The translations under genes were made by a program, and so were the position numbers. From Acetobacter sp. CAG:977 (GTDB lineage: Bacteria; Pseudomonadota; Alphaproteobacteria; CAAGCB01; CAG-977): 28,502 bases of DNA. The stretch is from assembly GCA_000434295.1 (NCBI GenBank), contig HF994932.1:42357-70858 (forward strand), in the 5' to 3' direction. Each line of letters starts with the position of its first letter. Within the stretch, counting starts at the first letter, position 1. The notes under the pieces are model-generated. The model ran no database searches and was not told where the DNA came from. It worked only from the letters and a program-made list of their open reading frames with translations. Positions 6,334 to 14,276 of this stretch are shown here, one piece after another.

Positions 6334-6678
6334 ATGTTGTCGGAAGACGAATTTAAAGCTCTTTTAGGTTTGACCATTAAAAAAATGCGTTATGAAAAAA
6401 ACATTTCCTGCGAAAAGCTGGCTGTCAAAAGCAACATCGATTATTCAACGCTTAATTTGATAGAAAACGGCAAACAGACGCCGAGAGCTTATGTTTTATA
6501 CAAAATCCTTGCCGCTTTGGACGTTGACGTTGTTTCTTTTCTGACGGACGACAGTCTCATCCCTTCCCCGACAGAGCAACTTATTGCGAAAATACAACAC
6601 TTGGACGTTGAATACGTCGAAGCGCTCAACAAACTGACCGACGACTTTGATATTCGAAAAAAATCAACGGCTTTTTGA
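6334..6678 (+). CDS. XRE-family transcriptional regulator
   Basis: A 114-residue DNA-binding protein. Residues 12-66 form a Cro/C1-type helix-turn-helix: IKKMRYEKNISCEKLAVKS, then IDYSTLNLIENGKQTPR (recognition helix and the hallmark ENGK.TP turn), then LYKILAALDVD. The C-terminal 45 residues are helical and probably serve dimerisation. The ATG at 6334 is preferred because AGAGGAG lies about 9 bases upstream; an in-frame TTG at 6298 sits in the operator and lacks a ribosome site. It is divergent from the repeat-protein/endonuclease pair, and three ATTGT-N6-ACAAT-type sites lie between them, so it probably represses that pair and itself. Its 3' end overlaps the convergent HExxH gene by 15 bases. 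Confidence 0.88.
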   Translation: MLSEDEFKALLGLTIKKMRYEKNISCEKLAVKSNIDYSTLNLIENGKQTPRAYVLYKILAALDVDVVSFLTDDSLIPSPTEQLIAKIQHLDVEYVEALNKLTDDFDIRKKSTAF

Positions 6679-8340
6679 AACGGCTTTGGTGAATGCCGCA
6701 GTTTTCAACGCGTCTTCTTTTCTTTGTTCGTTCATCAAAGCGCTGTGCAAAGACGGTTTCGACATCGCTTTTTCAAATTCGGCGCCATACGTTCGCGCAA
6801 CGACCGCCGCATTGCGGGATCGCATCAAACAGGCATTGACGGCTTGTGTCCTTGAACGGCACTCTTGTTCGTTAAACAAGATGTCCCGCGCACGTTTCGG
6901 GTCTTCCGCTTCGGCTTCCAACGCCGCCTTTTGCGCCCAAGCGTCCTTGACAACGGCCTTTGCAAATGCTTGTGTCAGTTCCTGCCCCGTCAAAGACGGA
7001 TTGGCGCGGCGAACTTCGCGATATACGTCGGCACAACGCTTTTTTTCTTCGGGACTGAGTTCAACGGATTGTTTTGACTCAATCTTTTCTTTCCCTTCGT
7101 TGCGGCTTTGCGACGCGAAATTTTCTTCGGCAAAAAACGTTTCGGCAAGCCTGTCCGGCGGCAAAGACGGGTTTAAAACTTGCGCCGTACGAATAAAATC
7201 GTCGGCAAGCTCAAATACGGCTCCGGTTTTCGGATGATCCGCCCCGTTTTTGTAGACTTCCTGCATCATTTGAGCCAAAGCCCCTGGAGAATCGCATTCC
7301 TTTGCCAACGAACGAAACGCTTCTTCCGTTTCATTCGAATAGCTGTATTTCGCAACGATTTCTTTATTTTTTTCCATCAGCTGCGCATCGGTCATGCCCC
7401 GCGTTTCTTTTGCCAGAGCGTCGGCATTCTCAACAATGTGACGCAGCATTTTAGGCATGATGTAACGGAAGTTCCCTTCAAGAGTCTTTTTTCCCGCACG
7501 GGCATCCTTACGAATTTTTTCAAGCGTCGACATATTGTTGTATAAGCGGGCGTTTATGTCGGGCAAAATCAATACGGGTTCCTGATATTCCTTCAACGTC
7601 TTTAAAAAACGAAAGCCTTCGCATTTGCTTTCGTCGTCGGTGCCCAAAGCGTGCGTCATTTCATGCCATGCGCCGCCGTCATGCGTAACGGGCAAAAGCT
7701 TGTCCGCAAACGGTTCAAGCTTTTGCTTTGTTTCTTCGGGCAGTTTTTCCAAGCGCGACTTGTAAAATCCCAGCGGGTTCGCCGCTTTGTTTTCGACCAT
7801 AATAATATGATACGCTGCAACCGTGTTCGTATTGCGCAAATCCTGATACGCGGGCAAAATACGGCTTTTTACGATTGATGTCAGCGCCGCCGCGCGTTCT
7901 ATGTCCGAAACGCCGTTCAAATTTTCGCGACCGAGCACTTTTAAAATATCTTTCTCGCCCGCTTCGGAACGGGTGTCCTTTGCCAAATCCCCGCCCGTCA
8001 GCTGTGCGTAAAAACCGGACAAGCCCGCGTAAAGAGCTTCGGGATCTTTGGCGGGAATGTATTTGTCATATTCCAGCTTGGCTTCTTTTGACAAATCGCC
8101 CGCCGTTCGGGCAATCAGTTCTCCTTTAAGCCGCGTTTCGTCAAACGGTTTCCCTGCCGCTTCGGCTTCCGCGCGCGCCAAATCCAAACGTTCCTGTATA
8201 CCGTCGCTGTCCAACAGTTTGACCGTAAAATCGTCCCCGTAATAAAGTTCGGGGATATGGGGGATCGAATCTTTATTGCCCTGCGGCGTTACCCGTTCCA
8301 GATATGCTTTTTGCGAACTTTGAAATGCTGCGTATGTCAT
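6664..8340 (-). CDS. Large protein of unknown function with an HExxH motif
   Basis: A 558-residue protein I do not recognise. It has no signal peptide and no membrane segment, so is probably cytosolic unless delivered by a secretion system. Near the middle is a zinc-protease-like motif, His226-Glu-Met-Thr-His230, preceded by Gly-Gly-Ala-Trp and followed 11 residues later by a Glu (Glu241) that could be a third ligand. The C-terminal third is charged and helical (EAEAEDPKRARD, RKEDALKTAAF) and may form coiled coils. The ATG at 8340 is chosen because a very good promoter lies at 8363-8391, so a TTG start at 8391 would fall in the -35 box. A GGGG lies 5 bases before the ATG. It is transcribed away from phoH. 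A metallopeptidase activity is possible but rests on one short motif. Confidence 0.7.
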   Translation of the reverse strand: MTYAAFQSSQKAYLERVTPQGNKDSIPHIPELYYGDDFTVKLLDSDGIQERLDLARAEAEAAGKPFDETRLKGELIARTAGDLSKEAKLEYDKYIPAKDPEALYAGLSGFYAQLTGGDLAKDTRSEAGEKDILKVLGRENLNGVSDIERAAALTSIVKSRILPAYQDLRNTNTVAAYHIIMVENKAANPLGFYKSRLEKLPEETKQKLEPFADKLLPVTHDGGAWHEMTHALGTDDESKCEGFRFLKTLKEYQEPVLILPDINARLYNNMSTLEKIRKDARAGKKTLEGNFRYIMPKMLRHIVENADALAKETRGMTDAQLMEKNKEIVAKYSYSNETEEAFRSLAKECDSPGALAQMMQEVYKNGADHPKTGAVFELADDFIRTAQVLNPSLPPDRLAETFFAEENFASQSRNEGKEKIESKQSVELSPEEKKRCADVYREVRRANPSLTGQELTQAFAKAVVKDAWAQKAALEAEAEDPKRARDILFNEQECRSRTQAVNACLMRSRNAAVVARTYGAEFEKAMSKPSLHSALMNEQRKEDALKTAAFTKAVSKSR

Positions 8341-8362
8341 GAAAGCCCCAGTATTTTTGTCT

Positions 8363-8391
8363 ATTTTAGCAAACATGCCCCGCCGCGTCAA
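8363..8391 (-). promoter_or_regulatory. Predicted sigma-70 promoter of the HExxH protein gene
   Basis: On the minus strand, TTGACG (8391-8386), exactly 17 bases, then TAAAAT (8368-8363). Both hexamers match the consensus at five of six positions. The start would be near 8356, giving a leader of about 15 bases before the ATG at 8340. Confidence 0.7.
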
Positions 8392-8417
8392 TTTTATGCA
8401 AAGCGGCTTTGCTCCTC

Positions 8418-8446
8418 TTGATTAAGAAATTAAAATTACGCATAAT
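8418..8446 (+). promoter_or_regulatory. Predicted promoter of the phoH-ybeY-lnt operon
   Basis: TTGATT (8418-8423), a 17-base spacer, then CATAAT (8441-8446). The expected start is near 8453, about 20-35 bases before the phoH start. It lies back to back with the minus-strand promoter at 8363-8391. Confidence 0.65.
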
Positions 8447-8487
8447 ATTTTGAAACGGCTGTTGTTTTTTTAATGAAAGGGTCTTTC

Positions 8488-9486
8488 GTGTCTAAGAAAA
8501 AAGGGCTGCAAAAAGTCAAAGAATACGCCGACAACCATATTTTAATGATTGCCTTGGGTGCTCATAACGACAACGTCAAACGCCTGCAAAAAAAATTGGG
8601 CGTCGACATTAAAACAAAAGGAAACCAAATCACCATCGAAGGAGAACAAGACAGCGTCGAACACGCTTTTGACGCTTTGGATCGTCTTTACGGCGTCGCA
8701 AAGAAAAACGGCGACGTCAATAATTCCGATATCGACAATATCCTGAATCTGGAAAAGGAAGAAAAAGTTATGGCTCACGAAAAAGAACACTTTAACGCCA
8801 AAGAAGAAGACCTGACTTTAAAAACAAAAAAACGTCATATTCAGCCCAGATCTCAGACTCAGGCGGAATATATCCGTGCCATGCGCGATTATGAAATGGT
8901 GTTCGGATTGGGCCCTGCCGGTACGGGTAAAACCTTCCTTGCCGTTGCAAAAGCCGTGTCTTTGATGGTTGACGGGCAAATCGATAAAATCATTCTGTCC
9001 CGCCCCGCCGTCGAAGCCGGCGAAAACCTGGGCTTTCTCCCCGGCGATTTGAAAGAAAAAATCGATCCCTATCTGCGCCCGCTCTATGACGCTTTGTACG
9101 AAATGATGCCTCAGGACGTCGTCGATAAAAAGCTGGAAACTGGCGAAATCGAAGTCGCTCCGCTTGCTTTTATGCGCGGCAGAACGTTGTCAAACGCCAT
9201 GGTCATTCTGGACGAAGCCCAAAACACAACGCCCATGCAAATGAAAATGTTCCTGACTCGTCTGGGCGAAAATTCACGTATGGTCATTAACGGCGACTTG
9301 AGCCAAACCGACTTGCCCCGCGGCGTACAATCGGGATTGGCTGATGCGCTCGATATTCTGGCCGACGTCAAAGAAATCGCAAAAGTAACCTTTACCGAAC
9401 GCGACGTCGTCCGCCACGGATTGGTCGCTCGCATCGTCAAAGCTTACGATAAACGTTACGCTTCCCGCAAAGGCTTGGTCGGATAA
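8488..9486 (+). CDS. phoH: PhoH-like ATPase (YbeZ)
   Basis: A cytosolic P-loop ATPase of the PhoH/YbeZ family, linked to RNA metabolism and functionally paired with YbeY. It is about 332 residues long. The N-terminal 75 residues form a KH-like region; a charged linker leads to the ATPase core with Walker A GPAGTGKT (about residues 142-149), LSRPAVEAGENLGFLPGD, Walker B VILDEAQNTT and the NGDLSQTDLPRG block. The GTG at 8488 has a GAAAGGG ribosome site 6 bases upstream; an ATG at 8473 is in frame and cannot be excluded. It overlaps ybeY by one base (TAATG). The family is certain; the exact role in RNA processing is not settled. Confidence 0.94.
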   Translation: MSKKKGLQKVKEYADNHILMIALGAHNDNVKRLQKKLGVDIKTKGNQITIEGEQDSVEHAFDALDRLYGVAKKNGDVNNSDIDNILNLEKEEKVMAHEKEHFNAKEEDLTLKTKKRHIQPRSQTQAEYIRAMRDYEMVFGLGPAGTGKTFLAVAKAVSLMVDGQIDKIILSRPAVEAGENLGFLPGDLKEKIDPYLRPLYDALYEMMPQDVVDKKLETGEIEVAPLAFMRGRTLSNAMVILDEAQNTTPMQMKMFLTRLGENSRMVINGDLSQTDLPRGVQSGLADALDILADVKEIAKVTFTERDVVRHGLVARIVKAYDKRYASRKGLVG

Positions 9487-9986
9487 TGAGCCTGAACGTC
9501 GAAATCCGTATCGAAAACGGCAATTGGGAACAGGAAATCCCGAACGCCGAAGAAATCATTCGCAAAGCCGCCGAAAACGCTTGGAAAGAAGGAAATCAAG
9601 GCGACTTTAAACTGCCCGTTTCCGACGTCGAAATCAGCGTCCTTTTAACCGATGACAAAACCGTACATACGTTAAATAAAGCCTATCGCAATATCGATAA
9701 GCCGACAAACGTTCTGTCTTTTGCGGCGTTGGATGCCGACGACGAACCCGTCGAAGACCCGTTTCTGGCAGGCGATATTATCATCGCTTTTGAAACGACA
9801 AAACGCGAAGCCGAAGAAGGAAACAAAACCTTTGCCGACCACCTCTATCACCTGACGGTTCACGGCACGTTGCATTTGTTGGGATATGACCATATCGACG
9901 AAAAAGACGCCGAAGTCATGGAAGCTTTGGAAACAAAAATCCTTGCCGCCGCCGGCATCGGCGATCCTTACGGAACGAATGAATGA
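9486..9986 (+). CDS. ybeY: Endoribonuclease / rRNA maturation factor
   Basis: YbeY is a single-strand endoribonuclease needed for 16S rRNA 3' end maturation and ribosome quality control. The 166 residues fit the family (150-180). The zinc-binding signature HGTLHLLGYDH, with three histidines in H-x3-H-x5-H spacing, lies near residues 120-130 and is preceded by the NVLSFA and LAGDIIIA segments. The start codon overlaps the phoH stop (TAATG), and the stop overlaps the lnt start (ATGA), so all three should be translationally coupled. Confidence 0.96.
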   Translation: MSLNVEIRIENGNWEQEIPNAEEIIRKAAENAWKEGNQGDFKLPVSDVEISVLLTDDKTVHTLNKAYRNIDKPTNVLSFAALDADDEPVEDPFLAGDIIIAFETTKREAEEGNKTFADHLYHLTVHGTLHLLGYDHIDEKDAEVMEALETKILAAAGIGDPYGTNE

Positions 9987-11608
9987 AAAACTTTTTTAAT
10001 CGGGTTTGGGGATTTTTCCGATCGGAACGCTTTGTTTCGATTTTGTCGGCTTTGCTGTGCGGCGTAATCGCCGTTCCCGCTTTGCCGCCCTACGGATATA
10101 TCTTTACCCTCTTTATCGCTTTTAGCGGCTTGATTATCCTGTTGGATCGGGCAAAAAGCGCAAAAAGAGCCTTTGCTTTGGGATACGCCTTCGGGTTCGG
10201 ATTTTTTTCCGTCGGTTTGGCGTGGGTGTCAAACGCTTTGTTAACCGAAGGCATGGGATTTGCCGCTTTGGCGCCTTTGCCGCCGATAGGCTTCGGTATT
10301 TGGGGCGGTTTCTTTCCCGCCTGCGTTTGTCTGGTCGCGTATAAAGCCAAGGAAGGATGGCGAAGAATTGCCGTCTTTGCCGCGGCTTGGGGCGTGTCGG
10401 AATGGGTCAGAGCTTGGCTGTTCACGGGATTTCCTTGGAACCTGATCGCCACCGTGTGGACACCTTATCCCGAAATGTTGCAAACGGCTTCCGTTTGGGG
10501 AGCTTACGGGCTGAGCGCTTTTACCGTGTTCTCCGTATCGCTTTGCTCTTTGCTTTACAGAAAAAATTTGCCCGAAAAAGGAAGCGCCTCATGGATGCCG
10601 GGGGCGTATTCCAAAACGACGGCGTGCGTACTGGCGCTTATTTTTGGAGCCTTCGCCTTGTTCGGCGTAAATCGGCTAAAGGATAATTCACTTCTGCCTG
10701 ACGACAATATTCGCGGAATAAAAATCCGTTTGGTTCAGCCCGACATTCCGCAAGGGCAAAAATGGAACAAAGCTCAAGCCGAAGAAATGCTGATGAAACA
10801 CGTTCATCTGAGCAGAGAAAAAGGCGCCGAAACGCTGACTCATGTCATTTGGCCGGAAACGGCAACCCAATTCCTGTTGGAACAGGATGAATTCGCACGC
10901 GCCATGGCCATAAATGCCCTGAAACCGGGAGCCGTTCTGATAACGGGCGGATTGCGCATCGAAAAAGATAAAGCGCCTTTAAATCCGAGTTTCCCCTTTA
11001 AATTATACAACAGCATCCTTGTCTTTGACGATGCGGGGTACCTGTTGGCAAAATACGACAAGTCCCATTTGGTGCCTTTCGGAGAATATGCGCCGCTTCG
11101 ATCCACATTACCTTTTATGAAAAAATTTACGCCGGGAGCCGTTGACTTTTCTTCGGGCGACGGAGTTAAAACCGTAAACATGAAACGCCAACTTCCCGTC
11201 GGAATGCTGGTTTGTTACGAAGTCATCTTTCCCGCAGAAGTCGTTGACGAAGATAACCGACCTTATTGGTTGTTAAACGTTACCAACGACGGGTGGTACG
11301 GAAACAGCGCAGGACCTTATCAGCATTTTGCCGCCGCGCAAATGCGCGCCGTCGAAGAAGGAATCCCGCTGGTTCGCGCCGCAAATACGGGAATCAGCGG
11401 CGTGATCGACGCTTACGGCGTCGTTCGTGCTTCTCTGCCTTTGGGAACAAAAGGTTTTCTCGATACGGGATTGCCGCGCAGAACACCGAACCCGACGCTT
11501 TATGCCAGATTCGGAAACGTGATTCCGTTAGGGCTTTTTGCCGTCGTTTTGCTGTTAGCCTTTTTCTTCCCCGCGTCTTCAAAAAAAGTTTCAGGAGAAA
11601 ATGTATGA
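9983..11608 (+). CDS. lnt: Apolipoprotein N-acyltransferase
   Basis: An inner-membrane enzyme that adds the third acyl chain to the N-terminal cysteine of lipoproteins, after Lgt and Lsp. The 541 residues have a multi-spanning hydrophobic N-terminal half (to about 230) with GFPWNLIATVW and a C-terminal nitrilase-like periplasmic domain. The catalytic triad is visible: Glu292 (VIWPET), Lys360 (KYDKSHLVPFGEY) and Cys411 (MLVCYE). A final transmembrane segment lies near 510-530. It is coupled to ybeY by an ATGA overlap. In many alphaproteobacteria a CorC-like protein gene sits between ybeY and lnt; it is absent here. Several lipoproteins in this window are its likely substrates. Confidence 0.96.
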   Translation: MKNFFNRVWGFFRSERFVSILSALLCGVIAVPALPPYGYIFTLFIAFSGLIILLDRAKSAKRAFALGYAFGFGFFSVGLAWVSNALLTEGMGFAALAPLPPIGFGIWGGFFPACVCLVAYKAKEGWRRIAVFAAAWGVSEWVRAWLFTGFPWNLIATVWTPYPEMLQTASVWGAYGLSAFTVFSVSLCSLLYRKNLPEKGSASWMPGAYSKTTACVLALIFGAFALFGVNRLKDNSLLPDDNIRGIKIRLVQPDIPQGQKWNKAQAEEMLMKHVHLSREKGAETLTHVIWPETATQFLLEQDEFARAMAINALKPGAVLITGGLRIEKDKAPLNPSFPFKLYNSILVFDDAGYLLAKYDKSHLVPFGEYAPLRSTLPFMKKFTPGAVDFSSGDGVKTVNMKRQLPVGMLVCYEVIFPAEVVDEDNRPYWLLNVTNDGWYGNSAGPYQHFAAAQMRAVEEGIPLVRAANTGISGVIDAYGVVRASLPLGTKGFLDTGLPRRTPNPTLYARFGNVIPLGLFAVVLLLAFFFPASSKKVSGENV

Positions 11609-11751
11609 AACGCTTAATCCTCTTATCCGCCGTCATCCTTTGTCTGGGCGCCTGCCAAAATGCTTATCATTCGGAAACGTATGATGTCTCCGACACATAC
11701 GGAGAAATTTTTGAAGGTCGTTTGCAACCTTACGATATGCGGGCAAATTAA
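11605..11751 (+). CDS. 48-residue lipoprotein coupled to lnt
   Basis: A tiny gene starting at the ATG that overlaps the lnt stop (ATGA), with AGGAGA 6 bases upstream. The product has a typical signal: Lys-Arg, a hydrophobic core, and a lipobox Leu-Gly-Ala-Cys with Cys17. The mature peptide is only 32 residues, with repeated Tyr and Asp (YDVSDTYGEIFEG) and no recognised domain. It is the last gene of the phoH-ybeY-lnt operon and runs into the terminator. The coupling to the lipoprotein-modifying enzyme is seen directly; any functional link is speculative. It could be compared with other very small anchoring lipoproteins. Confidence 0.8.
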   Translation: MKRLILLSAVILCLGACQNAYHSETYDVSDTYGEIFEGRLQPYDMRAN

Positions 11752-11784
11752 AAAAAATCCCCCGACGCGTTCGGGGATTTTTTT
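11752..11784. terminator. Bidirectional terminator between lnt operon and ptsI
   Basis: An A8 tract, an ATCCCC(C)GA / TCGGGGAT stem with one bulged C and a short CGCG-centred loop, and a T7 tract. It lies between the convergent lipoprotein gene and ptsI and serves both, ending the long minus-strand PTS run. Confidence 0.88.
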
Positions 11785-13603
11785 ACCTGTTTTGCGATTC
11801 AAACGCGTTTACGGCATTGATGACTTCCGTTGAAGACGACAAAGAAAGCAAACTGTTCGCGTAACTTGCCATATCGCTCATTTTCATGGATCTGATGCGT
11901 TCTTTGACCATGGCAACGTTTGTTGCCGGCATGGAAAGTTCGCGCACGCCAAGCCCCAGCAACAAAGCGGCGTAACGTGCGTTTGCCGCCATTTCGCCGC
12001 AGACGCACAACGGAATATTTGCTTCTTTGGCAGCATCAGCCGTCATTTTAATCAGCTTTAAAACCGCGGGATGCAACGGGTTAAATAAAGACGACACCGC
12101 CGCGTCCGTGCGATCCACCGCCAAAGCGTACTGAATTAAATCGTTGGTACCGATGGACATAAAATCACAGTGGCGCGCCAAGACCGATGCGTTCAACGCG
12201 GCACCCGGAATTTCGATCATCACCCCCAAAGGGACGCGTTCGCCGATCGGTGTCCCCGCGGCTCGCAGACGGTCGGCGACACGGTTAAAGATTTCGCGCG
12301 CCGATACGACTTCTTCCACGGAACAGACCATCGGCAGCAAAACGCGCACGTCGGCATACGCCGCGACCCTGAGCACGGCGGCAAATTGTGTCGCCAAAAG
12401 CTCGGGAAAACGCAGTGCGTAACGGATACCGCGCACGCCCAAAGCGGGATTTTGAGACGATGATGTATTTAAAAGGGTCGGGCACTTGTCGCCTCCGACG
12501 TCAAAAGTACGAAACGTTACGGGTTTGCCTTCCATTCTGGCAGTGACACCTTTTAAAATTTCGAACTGTTCGTCTTCGGAAGGCAGATCGTTCCTGTTCA
12601 TAAACATGTATTCGCTGCGCAACAACCCGATACCGTCCACGCCCGCCTGAACCAGAATTTCCAATTCGGTCGGTAAATCGATATTGCCTTTCAGGCTGAC
12701 GGACACGCCGTCCTGCGTAACGGAAGGAAGGCTGCGCAACCGTTTTAAAGAACGTTTCCAGCGTAAAAAATCCGCACGGTATTTTCTGTAACGGTCGACC
12801 TCTTCCTGAGACGGGCAAATAATAATTTTGCCGTACGCGCCGTCTATAATGACAACGTCGCCCGTTCTGGCGGAAGTCAGTAAATTCGGCGCGGCAACAA
12901 CGGCTGGGATACCCAGCGAGCGCGCCAACAATCCCGTATGGCTTTGCGGAGACCCCGTCATCGTTGCAAAAGCCGCCACTTTTTTGGGATCCAACAAAGC
13001 CGTATCCGCCGCGCTTAAATCGCGTGCCAAAATTACCGCGTTTTCGGGCAGTTGAGAAAAATTCTCCTGCGCTCCGCCCATCAGGTTTCGAATCAAACGT
13101 CTGCCTACGCCGCGAATGTCTTCAAGTCTTGAAGCAATATACGCGTCGTCCATTGCGGCAAAAGCATCCGCAATCAGACCGATTTCAACCTGAACCGCGG
13201 CTTCCGCATTGATTAAATCGTTCTTTATGCGGTTTTGAACACCGCTGAGAAGCCGCGATCCGTTCAGCATATGACGGTACACGTCAAACAAATAGCTGAC
13301 GGGATCGTCTTCCAAAACGCCTTTCGCCTGTTCCCACAACAGCTCAAACTGACCGGACGTTTCCCTGACCGCCGTCAAAAAACGTTTGCATTCCCCTTCA
13401 ACCGCGTCCGCCGTTATCCGATATTGCGGCACCGCCGTCAAAAGATTGTCATAAACATATGCACGCCCGATGACAATGCCCGGCGAAACCCCCTTGCCCT
13501 GACAAGTCGTTTCTTTGCCCCGAACAACAACAGTGCCGGCAACGTCCTGCGGAATTTCGTCCCCCGCGCGACAAACGCGCTTAATCTTCGTGAAATTTGT
13601 CAT
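11783..13603 (-). CDS. ptsI: Phosphoenolpyruvate-protein phosphotransferase (PTS enzyme I)
   Basis: Takes phosphate from phosphoenolpyruvate and passes it to the active histidine of HPr; cytosolic. It is about 606 residues from the ATG at 13603. After a short N-terminal tail the EI domain starts at the GVSPGIVIG segment; the phosphorylated histidine is His222 (GSPQSHTGLLARSLGIP). The C-terminal PEP-binding barrel shows GIGLLRSEYMFM, FRTFDVGGDKCP, NPALGVRGIR, MIEIPGA, SIGTNDLIQY and VCGEMA. There is no N-terminal GAF domain, so it is built like PtsI rather than the nitrogen-type PtsP common in alphaproteobacteria. It overlaps the end of ptsH by about 23 bases and is the last gene of the cluster. 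Confidence 0.93.
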   Translation of the reverse strand: MTNFTKIKRVCRAGDEIPQDVAGTVVVRGKETTCQGKGVSPGIVIGRAYVYDNLLTAVPQYRITADAVEGECKRFLTAVRETSGQFELLWEQAKGVLEDDPVSYLFDVYRHMLNGSRLLSGVQNRIKNDLINAEAAVQVEIGLIADAFAAMDDAYIASRLEDIRGVGRRLIRNLMGGAQENFSQLPENAVILARDLSAADTALLDPKKVAAFATMTGSPQSHTGLLARSLGIPAVVAAPNLLTSARTGDVVIIDGAYGKIIICPSQEEVDRYRKYRADFLRWKRSLKRLRSLPSVTQDGVSVSLKGNIDLPTELEILVQAGVDGIGLLRSEYMFMNRNDLPSEDEQFEILKGVTARMEGKPVTFRTFDVGGDKCPTLLNTSSSQNPALGVRGIRYALRFPELLATQFAAVLRVAAYADVRVLLPMVCSVEEVVSAREIFNRVADRLRAAGTPIGERVPLGVMIEIPGAALNASVLARHCDFMSIGTNDLIQYALAVDRTDAAVSSLFNPLHPAVLKLIKMTADAAKEANIPLCVCGEMAANARYAALLLGLGVRELSMPATNVAMVKERIRSMKMSDMASYANSLLSLSSSTEVINAVNAFESQNR

Positions 13604-13859
13604 TGACCAACTGTTCCAATGCGTCAAGAGCCTCTTGAGCTTCAAGCCCACGGCAGGTTACTTTGATTTCCGTCCCGATGGAAGCCCCCAGCATCATCAA
13701 TCCCATTATGGATTGACCGCTGACTTCCTGACCTTTGCGTTCGACAGAAATGTCGGCGTCGTACTTTTCCGCCGTCTTGGCAAACGCCGCCGCCGCACGC
13801 GCATGAAGCCCGCGAACATTCTTTATCTTTAATACGGCAGAAACTTCGTCCGCTTGCAC
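13581..13859 (-). CDS. ptsH: Phosphocarrier protein HPr
   Basis: A 92-residue PTS carrier. His19 (NVRGLHARAA) is the site phosphorylated by EI, and Ser50 (GQSIMGLMMLG) corresponds to the regulatory serine used by HPr kinase, whose gene lies three genes upstream. It starts with GTG behind a strong GGGAGGGG ribosome site. EIIA lies 14 bases upstream and ptsI overlaps its 3' end. Both phosphorylation sites being intact suggests that it integrates PEP supply and the HprK signal. Confidence 0.96.
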   Translation of the reverse strand: MQADEVSAVLKIKNVRGLHARAAAAFAKTAEKYDADISVERKGQEVSGQSIMGLMMLGASIGTEIKVTCRGLEAQEALDALEQLVNDKFHED

Positions 13860-13873
13860 GTTCCCCTCCCGAA

Positions 13874-14275
13874 CTAGTCGCGCTTCAACAACGCTGAAGC
13901 TACGTTTATGTATTTCCTGCCCGCATCCTGCGCCAATGCCGACGTTTCCTGTAACGTATGCGTCCCGCGTATCTGGGCAAGCTTGATTAACATCGGCAAA
14001 TTCATTCCCGCAATAACTTCTATATTTTTGCCCTCCATTACGGAAATCGCCAAATTCGAAGGCGTCCCGCCGAACATGTCCGTCAAAACAACCACTCCGG
14101 AACCTTTGTCAACCGCCGACAGCTTCGTTTGTATTTCTTCCCGCCGACGCTCCATGTCATCATTGGGAAAAATGCAAACCGTTTCTACAGCTTCCTGCGG
14201 ACCGACAACGTGTTCCATCGCAGATTTCATCTCGTCCGCCAAATGCCCGTGCGAAACCAATACCAATCCTATCAT
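13874..14275 (-). CDS. PTS EIIA component, mannose/fructose family
   Basis: A 133-residue single-domain IIA of the mannose type (PF03610). It has the N-terminal VSHGHLA motif with the first His as phosphate acceptor, and the VVVLTDMFGGTPSN loop. No IIB, IIC or IID gene is visible, so it is probably the regulatory EIIA often named PtsM or ManX in alphaproteobacteria, receiving phosphate from HPr without sugar transport. The ATG at 14275 has a GAGGG ribosome site within the rapZ end and begins one base after the rapZ stop. An ATG further upstream overlaps rapZ and is less likely. Confidence 0.92.
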   Translation of the reverse strand: MIGLVLVSHGHLADEMKSAMEHVVGPQEAVETVCIFPNDDMERRREEIQTKLSAVDKGSGVVVLTDMFGGTPSNLAISVMEGKNIEVIAGMNLPMLIKLAQIRGTHTLQETSALAQDAGRKYINVASALLKRD

Positions 14276-14276
14276 C

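Noticed and set aside
6647..7237. Plus-strand frame of 196 codons opposite the HExxH gene
   Set aside because: Ser/Ala/Arg-rich shadow of the minus-strand gene, without ribosome site or domain.
8341..8391. TTG start for the HExxH protein at 8391
   Set aside because: The TTG is the -35 box of a near-consensus promoter, and the ATG at 8340 lies properly downstream of the predicted transcript start.
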